DNA of 52,770 nucleotides, from positions 1 to 52,770 of the forward strand of contig JAUWNP010000008.1 in the NCBI GenBank assembly GCA_030612585.1. Reading direction: 5' to 3'. Shown here one piece after another: positions 31,808-38,172 of the stretch. The notes under the pieces were generated by a model. That model made no database searches, was not told where the DNA came from, and saw only the letters and a list, made by a program, of their open reading frames with translations. Within the stretch, counting starts at the first letter, position 1. Every line of letters starts with the position of its first letter. The position numbers and the translations under genes are program-made. The stretch is from Anaerolineae bacterium. Its GTDB lineage: Bacteria; Chloroflexota; Anaerolineae; B4-G1.

Positions 31808-31990
31808 GCCGCACGCTGCTACGACTCCCATCCTCACCCGAATAAGCCCTCGTTGGCAGCCACGCACCCCCATCACAAGCACATCCCTCCCGACATCAAG
31901 CACCACCGTGTTCCCGCACCGGAACTTTCGTTTACTGAACCCAACTTGCCCTTCCTGATCCAAGAGATTGAGCAACTGCTGAAATCCTGA
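31808..31990 (+). pseudogene. Truncated TumE (DUF6516) toxin
   Basis: From a TAA at about 31805 onward one frame reads [40 protein letters not shown] and [20 protein letters not shown], then stops at 31988. The HHKH and NLPFLIxEIE parts are typical of the C-terminus of TumE family toxins. The N-terminal half is missing and there is no start codon, so a deletion just after the antitoxin gene has removed it. Confidence 0.65.
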
Positions 31991-32020
31991 GCGGCACATC
32001 ACTCACTTACCAAGCCAAAT

Positions 32021-32042
32021 CACGGAGGTCTGAACGCTTACA
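32021..32042 (+). repeat. Copy of the GGAGGTCTGAACGCTTACA repeat
   Basis: Matches the right-hand copy of the inverted pair upstream of glmS (22068-22090). It lies in the gap between the toxin remnant and the SIR2 gene. Confidence 0.7.
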
Positions 32043-32096
32043 GGCTTTGGAGCAGGTACGTGTGACCTCTGTCCTGATGCGCTACGTGTTCACAGC

Positions 32097-32909
32097 CTAG
32101 GACGTCGGCTCAGTGACCGCACCCAGCAGTGCCCGCAGCCATTCCGCCAGTCGAACGTTGCGCTCCCCCCCGTCCGGCAGACCAATCACGTGATAGCCAC
32201 GCCGCTCCAGGTCATCCATCACGAATTCATCCACGTCAAAGGTAACCAGATACGGGCGACGTTGATGCCGGCCCAGATCAATGCTCAGTTGATCGTAGAT
32301 TTGGTTGAAGTCGGGATCGCTCACACTGTAGCCCATGAACAGGAAAGTCCTGGTCGCCAGCATGGCGTTGAGTTGCTGCATAAGGAGGGCGTTATTACGA
32401 TAGATGGTGTTGTAGTCCCGCTCTGTGATGATGAACGAGGCAGGACGGTCGTGGGTGCCGTGCAATTTTACCAGGTTCACCCGCGACGCGTCCCAGAATG
32501 ACAGGTCCGTCGCTCCTACCACCAGGTTGACCGGTCGTCCGGCTTTGCGGTAGGCCCGCTCCAGTAAGTCATCAAAATTGGTGGTGAACACGATATTGAC
32601 CGGTAGCCGAACGAGGAGATCGTGGTTCTCGGCCGGCTTTATACCCGTCGTATCCAGCCGGTCCCGCAGGTAGGAGATCAAGGCGTGCCGCCCCAAACGA
32701 TTCTCGTAGTATTGGGCAACTTTGAGCAGGTCGTCCCCCTCGTAGCCGATGCGCTCCGCCAGCGGGCGAATGAGTGCGCCCCAGCCAGGCAGGCCCGCAC
32801 CAACGGATAGGCCCGCGCCGATAAAAAGCACGACGTTGCCCTTCCTCATCTCCGCGCTCAGTTCCTGGGGGATAACAACTGAAGAGTACACTTCGCGAGT
32901 TGACGCCAT
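32097..32909 (-). CDS. Stand-alone SIR2-like protein (possible phage defence)
   Basis: A 270-aa SIR2_2-type protein. The NAD-binding FIGAGLSVGAGLPGWGALI, the VFTTNFDDLLERAY motif, the catalytic-histidine segment NLVKLHGTHDRPAS and the late GYSVSDPDF are present. Many stand-alone SIR2 domains of this kind are NADases that kill or stall phage-infected cells. No Argonaute, HerA helicase, TIR or other known partner lies next to it, so its role is open. I chose the ATG at 32909 with GGGAG upstream; a longer frame to 33152 would run through the promoter and a tandem repeat. It sits among toxin-antitoxin remnants. Confidence 0.85.
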   Translation of the reverse strand: MASTREVYSSVVIPQELSAEMRKGNVVLFIGAGLSVGAGLPGWGALIRPLAERIGYEGDDLLKVAQYYENRLGRHALISYLRDRLDTTGIKPAENHDLLVRLPVNIVFTTNFDDLLERAYRKAGRPVNLVVGATDLSFWDASRVNLVKLHGTHDRPASFIITERDYNTIYRNNALLMQQLNAMLATRTFLFMGYSVSDPDFNQIYDQLSIDLGRHQRRPYLVTFDVDEFVMDDLERRGYHVIGLPDGGERNVRLAEWLRALLGAVTEPTS

Positions 32910-33027
32910 CTCGTCTCCCGCATTTGGGGCAGATATCTCACCGAATCTGCCCAGTGCTTGCACTCCGCGCCAATCTGCGTCCGAGGAATCTCCGCGGGCC
33001 GCGCAAGTCCACCCAATGAGCAACACG

Positions 33028-33056
33028 ATTGTACACGAGGATAGCGGAAGTAGCAA
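33028..33056 (-). promoter_or_regulatory. Promoter of the SIR2 gene
   Basis: Minus strand TTGCTA (33051-33056), a 17-nt spacer and TACAAT (33028-33033). The leader would be about 110 nt. A CGTGAAA-type repeat tract begins 5 bp upstream. Confidence 0.65.
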
Positions 33057-33060
33057 TTCG

Positions 33061-33090
33061 ACGTGAAACGTGAAACGCCAAACGTCAGAT
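33061..33090. repeat. CGTGAAA-type heptamer tract upstream of the SIR2 promoter
   Basis: About four 7-bp units (CGTGAAA/CGCCAAA), same family as at 16379-16432, 38140-38167 and 51371-51417. Confidence 0.85.
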
Positions 33091-33207
33091 GTGATATCAT
33101 ACGGCATACGCCGTTGAATTCTCGCGTGGCGTGTGCCCTCGCTGGAGGCCAAGAAACCGTGGGCAAGAACCCCATTCGCTGGGGCGCGCCACTGCTCAAC
33201 AAACTAA

Positions 33208-33240
33208 GGCGCACCTGTCCCATGATGGACGAGGTGCGCC
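33208..33240 (-). terminator. Hairpin after the glycan operon, probable terminator
   Basis: GGCGCACCT and AGGTGCGCC flank an inner GTCC/GGAC stem and a 6-nt loop. On the minus strand it is followed by TTAGTTTGTT. It lies about 190 bp past the stop of the last glycan gene; the remaining gap to 33428 has no gene. Confidence 0.55.
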
Positions 33241-33330
33241 ATTCTTGTACAAACTCACCGCTCCCCTCTGATAAGAACCCTACGACGATGCCCCGCGCGT
33301 GATGCCCCTGAGCAATCGCTGTTGCTTGGA

Positions 33331-33367
33331 CCACTGAAACACTGAGTTCACTGAAACCACTGAACGT
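33331..33367. repeat. CACTGAA-type tandem tract
   Basis: Degenerate CACTGAAAC / CACTGAGTT units of 7-10 bp in the gap downstream of the GT39 gene. Confidence 0.65.
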
Positions 33368-33428
33368 TGAGCCGTTTTCAGTGCCCTCAGTGCCTTCAGC
33401 GCATCAGTGGTTCAAAGCCCTCCGGCCA

Positions 33429-36014
33429 TCAATATCCCTCCTCCATCTGCTCTGACAGCGGCACGAACTCCAGCCCAATCGGTTGCCCATCTCGATTTAC
33501 GTGCGGCTGCACCGACCCATCGCCCAACTGCGCGTGCAACTGCGCCAGTACGTAGTCGGCGCTCTCCGGCAGGAAGAACACGCGGCAGGCGTCGCCGCAC
33601 AGGGCGCGGAAATCGGCGCTGTGCACCTCCTCAGCCAGCACGCCGTGATACTCCACACCCAGGTCGAACTCGTCAATCCCCCACACCCGGAACTCCGGCG
33701 GGTAAGGCTCGTCCACGACGAACAGCACGTTGGAACCACGCTCCATCCTCTGCGCCGCCCAGAACATCACGTTCTCCAGATCCGGCACGTGCTGCTGTGG
33801 CATCACCACGAAGTAAGTGTGCAGACCCCAGAGCGCCAGCGCCACGGTCAGCACAACCCCGACCCAGTCAGCCCAACGGGGGTGCACAAACCGGCGCAGC
33901 AAATCACTCAGCAGCCAGATACCTGCCGCCGCCAGCACGGCCAGCGCGGGGATGACCGTCGCCATGTGCGCAGGGCGCGGCGGGAAGGTGTTGAGCACGC
34001 TGAGCAGGACCACACACACCAGCACCCACATTGCCCACAGCACAGCCGGCAACCGGCGGCATTGGCCCACTACCCAGGCCAGCCCGGCCAGGAAGAAGAT
34101 CGGAACCGGCCCCGCCAGTGGCCCCGCGAGATAGTGCTGCGTGGCAATCTCGCCCGTTACCAAACTCAACACCGTGCGCACCAGGCCACGCCCGAGCAGC
34201 AGCGCGTACAACCGGGGCTCAAAGAAAACCGATTGCCGCCCGAAGTGCCATAGCGGGTACAGCCGCGTGATCTCGGCCGTCGAGAAAATTGCCTTCCCAT
34301 AAAAGGCATTGCCAATGAAACTTTCCGGCACTTTCCAGCCCATTGGCTTACCACCCAACGCACAGCCAAGCAGGAATGGCCCGGCGGCGAAGAACCAGCC
34401 CAGCACCAGGCAGAGAGCCAGGCCAAGCAACATACGACGCAGCGGCCTGCGGCTGACGAAGAGAAACAGCCAGACCAGCATCACCAACAACAGACCCACG
34501 TGCCCGGACATGTAGGTGAGGGACGCCATCCCGCAAGCCACGCCGGCCAGGTAAGCCAACGTGCGGCTATGCCGCTGCACCGCCTCGACCAGCAACCACA
34601 GGCCCAACGTGATCGGCAGGAGTGGCTGAATGCTGTTGAAGCCTATACGCGCGTAGGCCAGGAAATAAGGCATGCCGGTCATCAGTACAACCGCAGACCA
34701 GGCCACCCGGGTGCCCAGCAACTTCCGCGCCAGGAAGAACAGTGGCACTACCGTAAGCGTCCCGGCCACCACTGACCCAAGCCGCCAGGCCCACACCGTA
34801 GGCCCGAACAGCCTGACCCATAGGCTCTGGTAGAGCGATCCGATCACAGGGAAAGCGCCGTATACACCCAAGTCAAAGGGGTTGGCACGCACCCCCTTCG
34901 CCAGGTCGCGCACCCACCACCAGAACGCCCCTTCGTCTCCCCACATGCTGTTCGGCACGTCGCCCAGGCGATAGAGCGTCAGGCCGAACGCGACCACCAG
35001 GCCAATGACCAATAACCAATGACCAATGACCAATGACCAATGACCAATGGCCAAGCGGGAAAAGGGTAACACACCCCGGGCGCGGTCTAGACGGTACCAG
35101 CAGATCGCCTGGACGGCCAAGGTGACCAGCCACAGCGGCACGACGGACCAACTGGTGGAACTCACCACCGCAGAGTACACCACACCCAGCCAGACCAGGT
35201 CCCCGACGAGCGCCAGCGCGAGCCAGGGCCACGAGGGACGTGAGGCGGCCCGCAGTACCGGCGCTTCACCACCGGGCGACGGCGCACCGGGTAGCCTGTC
35301 CACCCCACCTCTCGTCCAGGCGATCAGGATCATCCCCACACAGGACAGCATGAGCCCCACCGACCACACGTCCGGCGGCAACGGCACATCAACGCGCAGT
35401 TCGGCCAGGCCAGGCTGCAGCCAGCCACCGATAACTTGCAGCGGCCCAAGCGCGCCCGGCAATGCCAGCACCACCGCCCCTGCCAGCAGCAACAGCCAGC
35501 CGGTAATTGCCAGGGGGACCGCATGTCGCCTGGGCTGGACCACCTCGGCGCTGACTAGCGCAGGGATGGGCGCGCCCCTCACCTCTGGAGCGGGCCTGGG
35601 CTTCGGCCAGCGTGGCCGGGGGAAACGAACCCCCAATGCCACCACCCCTCCCGCCCACAGCGGCAAGACCACCAGCAAGCCCGCTGGCGGGGGAACCAGG
35701 AAAGCGGCCAGTGCAGCCAGCCCATTCGCCGTGGCCAAGACCGCGACCAGCGGGCGGGTCGCCCTCCACAGAAACAAGCCGCGCAGCAGTACGCCTGGCC
35801 GTCGCAGAGCGGGCCACGCGAGCGCCCAGGCGCGGTCGGGTCTCGCATCCACACTCCGCCAGGTCCACACCAGCAGCAGCGCCGCCACGACGTAGAACAG
35901 AGCAGCGTCCCAGACGTATATGCGCTGGTAGAGCAAGTAGTAGTGTCCCAGCCCGGCCAGCGCCAGCGCTGCGGCTAAAAGCACCAGCGAGGAGGATCGC
36001 TTACCCATTTCCAT
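33429..36014 (-). CDS. GT39-family (PMT-like) membrane glycosyltransferase
   Basis: An 861-aa polytopic membrane protein with about fifteen hydrophobic helices. After a membrane-rich N-terminal section comes the conserved first-loop acidic motif in MWGDEGAFWWWVRDL (about residue 355), typical of GT39/ArnT-type enzymes that use lipid-linked sugars, then the helical GT-C core (PLFFLARKLLGTRVAWSAVV, YFLAYARIGFNSIQPLLPIT). The C-terminal 120 residues form a soluble domain. A stretch LAIGHWSLVIGHWLLVIG just before the core is a translated heptamer repeat (35001-35053) that adds a hydrophobic segment. It is the last gene of the glycan operon; sugar and acceptor are unknown. Confidence 0.87.
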   Translation of the reverse strand: MEMGKRSSSLVLLAAALALAGLGHYYLLYQRIYVWDAALFYVVAALLLVWTWRSVDARPDRAWALAWPALRRPGVLLRGLFLWRATRPLVAVLATANGLAALAAFLVPPPAGLLVVLPLWAGGVVALGVRFPRPRWPKPRPAPEVRGAPIPALVSAEVVQPRRHAVPLAITGWLLLLAGAVVLALPGALGPLQVIGGWLQPGLAELRVDVPLPPDVWSVGLMLSCVGMILIAWTRGGVDRLPGAPSPGGEAPVLRAASRPSWPWLALALVGDLVWLGVVYSAVVSSTSWSVVPLWLVTLAVQAICWYRLDRARGVLPFSRLAIGHWSLVIGHWLLVIGLVVAFGLTLYRLGDVPNSMWGDEGAFWWWVRDLAKGVRANPFDLGVYGAFPVIGSLYQSLWVRLFGPTVWAWRLGSVVAGTLTVVPLFFLARKLLGTRVAWSAVVLMTGMPYFLAYARIGFNSIQPLLPITLGLWLLVEAVQRHSRTLAYLAGVACGMASLTYMSGHVGLLLVMLVWLFLFVSRRPLRRMLLGLALCLVLGWFFAAGPFLLGCALGGKPMGWKVPESFIGNAFYGKAIFSTAEITRLYPLWHFGRQSVFFEPRLYALLLGRGLVRTVLSLVTGEIATQHYLAGPLAGPVPIFFLAGLAWVVGQCRRLPAVLWAMWVLVCVVLLSVLNTFPPRPAHMATVIPALAVLAAAGIWLLSDLLRRFVHPRWADWVGVVLTVALALWGLHTYFVVMPQQHVPDLENVMFWAAQRMERGSNVLFVVDEPYPPEFRVWGIDEFDLGVEYHGVLAEEVHSADFRALCGDACRVFFLPESADYVLAQLHAQLGDGSVQPHVNRDGQPIGLEFVPLSEQMEEGY
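35001..35053. repeat. ACCAATG-type heptamer tract inside the GT39 gene
   Basis: About seven 7-bp units, translated on the minus strand as IGHWSLVIGHWLLVIG. The repeat itself creates membrane-like sequence. Confidence 0.88.
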
Positions 36015-36027
36015 TCCCGCCCTCCAC

Positions 36028-36927
36028 TCACACCTCCGGCTTGCGCGCCACGAAAAACAGGTACGCGCCTTGCTGGGGCAACGGTTCCTCGTAAAACGGT
36101 CGCATCAATCGCTCCACGAGCCACAGATGGGGCCGTGAGGGGTACAGTACCCAGCGCCCGGTCAGTTTCTTACACACCAGCGAGGGCAGCCCCAGGTAGT
36201 GACCCCACTCCAGGGCTGCCAACGCCCGGCGAGAGAAGTAGGGCCACCAGCGGACCAACTGCAACCCTGTAGCCTCCAATCGCCGCGCCCACACATCGGC
36301 CCCGTCACAATGGTAGTGCCGGGAGATGCGGTTGAAGAAGCGGCGGTACAGGTCGGCAAGTGGGCAAGTGGGCAAGTGGGCAAGTGGGCAAGTGGGCAAG
36401 TTTGCAGGTTTGCAGGTTTGTAAGTTTGCAGGTTTGCAAGTGCGCGAAGTTACGAGTTGCGTGCCACGCTGCCACAACCAGTCCAGCGCCCGTCCAATGG
36501 AGAGAAAGGGCAAGAAATTGGGGCCTGGCACACAGAAGTAGAAAAGACCATCCGGCCGTAGCACCCGAGCCACCTCCGCCAACACCGGCTGCACCCGCGG
36601 GATATGTTCCAGCACCGAGTTACTCACGACGGCTGCAAAGGTTTCGTCGGGGTAGGGCATCCGCGCCCCGTCGGCCTGAGCCAACAAGTGGTAGGCCCCG
36701 CGCTCGCGAGCCTCGGTCAGCGGCCCCCACCAGGGGTCAAAACCCGCCTCCAGCGGCTCATTGAAGGCGACCGAGGCGAAGTGCCCATCGCCGCAGCCCA
36801 GGTCGAGCACGGGACGAGGGAGAGGCAGGTCTGCGTAGAAGTGGGCCTCCACCGCCCGCAAGAGCGCCCGAAAAGCGGGTAAGTCGCGCAGGTGTCGCCA
36901 GAGCAGGTCGTCGTCCACGTCAATCAA
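36028..36927 (-). CDS. Class I SAM-dependent methyltransferase with repeat-derived loop
   Basis: A 299-aa methyltransferase. Motif I (PVLDLGCGDGHFASVAF, about residues 39-55), motif II/III (MPYPDETFAAVVSNSVLEHI) and VARVLRPDGLFYFCVPG are typical of the Methyltransf_11 group. A Cys/Pro/Leu-rich stretch (about residues 163-192: TCKPANLQTCKPANLPTCPL and onward) is a translated tandem repeat (36355-36443) inside the cap region. The start is a TTG at 36927 with GGAGG 5 nt upstream. It lies in the glycan operon between GT4 and GT39 and probably methylates a sugar. Confidence 0.88.
   Translation of the reverse strand: MIDVDDDLLWRHLRDLPAFRALLRAVEAHFYADLPLPRPVLDLGCGDGHFASVAFNEPLEAGFDPWWGPLTEARERGAYHLLAQADGARMPYPDETFAAVVSNSVLEHIPRVQPVLAEVARVLRPDGLFYFCVPGPNFLPFLSIGRALDWLWQRGTQLVTSRTCKPANLQTCKPANLPTCPLAHLPTCPLADLYRRFFNRISRHYHCDGADVWARRLEATGLQLVRWWPYFSRRALAALEWGHYLGLPSLVCKKLTGRWVLYPSRPHLWLVERLMRPFYEEPLPQQGAYLFFVARKPEV
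36355..36443. repeat. GGCAAGT / TTTGCAG heptamer tract inside the methyltransferase gene
   Basis: About 89 bp: roughly six GGCAAGT units followed by five TTTGCAG-type units. It is translated as TCPLAHLP and TCKPANLQ repeats. At 7 bp per unit, each slip would change the frame and truncate the protein. Confidence 0.9.
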
Positions 36928-36976
36928 TGTGGCCTCCAGCGCCGCCTGTTCACGGCGGCGCGGAGGTCGCAGGCAC

Positions 36977-38125
36977 TCATAACAACAACCGCTCGAAGAG
37001 CGCCTCGTACTCCGCCGCCGTGTGCTCGGTGTTCCACCGTTCCGCGATCTTCTCCCTGGGCCGCACGTAATCGGCGTGATTGCGGACCACGCACAGGATG
37101 GCCTTCGCCAAGCCTTCGCTATCCCCTATCGGTACCACCTCCCCCATCCCTGCCTGCAGCACCGGCTGGCGCACCCCTGGCAGGTCGCTGGCAATCGAGG
37201 GAGTACCACACAACATCGCCTCCACCTGTACCAGCCCGAACGACTCGGTCGAGTTGAGACTGGGCACGACGATAACGTCCAGATTGGGGTAAAAGGCCGC
37301 CATCTGCAACGGATTCAGCACGCCCACGAACTCCCAGTGTTCCTCGTATTGGCGGAATAACGGAGCCAGCCGCCGGGCGTAAGCCTCCTCGCCCAACACA
37401 TCCTGGTACTGGCCAGCGAAAAGCACCCGCGCCTCCGGATAGACCTCCAGCACACGCGGCAGCGCATCCAGCAGCACCTCAACGCCCTTCTCGGCCGCCA
37501 GCCGCGCCGCCATCCCAATCACCGGCCCGCTCCCGTCCAGATTGTGCATCTTGGCGAAGGCCGCCACCGCCCCCGACCCCACCTCTGGCAGTTCCACCGG
37601 CGGTGGAACGACTTCCAACTTACCGCGAAAAGTGCGCAGGAAAGGGGAATGGTCGGCGAAGTCCTGCGTATAGGCGATCACCCGGTCGGAAAAGAGCCCC
37701 GCCAGTCGATTCATCACGTGTACCACCTGGTTGACCAGCCAGTTAAATGGGCTGGGTGGGAGTCTCAGGTCACAGTGGTAGGTCAACGTCGTGGGTTTAC
37801 CCATCAGGCGACCCCGCGCCGCCACGCCGGCTGCGTCGAACTGCGGCAGGTGCAGGCTGACGACGTCGTGCTCACGCACCAGTTGCGTCGCCAGCCAGCC
37901 GAAGGTCGGCATGATGACTCCTTTGCTGACGCGGAAGAGCACCGGCGCGCGCACGACCCGCACGCCATCCTCCAGCGCCTCAATGGGACGGGAACTGTCG
38001 AAGCGCGAGGTCAGCACGGTGACCTGATGGCCCCGTGCCGCCAGCCCCCGCGCCAGCCGCTCGGCGTAGATGGTGAGGCCGCTGATGTGGGGGCGGTAGT
38101 AGGTGAGAACGATCAGTATTCGCAA
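36977..38125 (-). CDS. Family 4 glycosyltransferase
   Basis: A 382-aa GT4 enzyme with intact features: RILIVLTYYRPHISGLTIYA at the N-terminus, GMAARLAAEKGVEVLLDALP at the domain junction, and the donor-site segment SLNSTESFGLVQVEAMLCGTPSIAS with the E-x7-E pattern. No repeat insertion inside. The start is a TTG at 38125 preceded by GAGGAG; a CGTGAAA-type tract lies just upstream (38140-38167), between it and the epimerase gene. Donor and acceptor are unknown; the neighbouring epimerase suggests a CDP-activated deoxyhexose. Confidence 0.92.
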   Translation of the reverse strand: MRILIVLTYYRPHISGLTIYAERLARGLAARGHQVTVLTSRFDSSRPIEALEDGVRVVRAPVLFRVSKGVIMPTFGWLATQLVREHDVVSLHLPQFDAAGVAARGRLMGKPTTLTYHCDLRLPPSPFNWLVNQVVHVMNRLAGLFSDRVIAYTQDFADHSPFLRTFRGKLEVVPPPVELPEVGSGAVAAFAKMHNLDGSGPVIGMAARLAAEKGVEVLLDALPRVLEVYPEARVLFAGQYQDVLGEEAYARRLAPLFRQYEEHWEFVGVLNPLQMAAFYPNLDVIVVPSLNSTESFGLVQVEAMLCGTPSIASDLPGVRQPVLQAGMGEVVPIGDSEGLAKAILCVVRNHADYVRPREKIAERWNTEHTAAEYEALFERLLL

Positions 38126-38139
38126 TGGAATCTCCTCAA

Positions 38140-38167
38140 GCGTGAAACGTCAAACGTGAAACGTGAG
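38140..38167. repeat. CGTGAAA-type heptamer tract between two glycan genes
   Basis: Four 7-bp units CGTGAAA/CGTCAAA directly between the epimerase stop and the GT4 Shine-Dalgarno site. Confidence 0.88.
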
Positions 38168-38172
38168 ATAGG

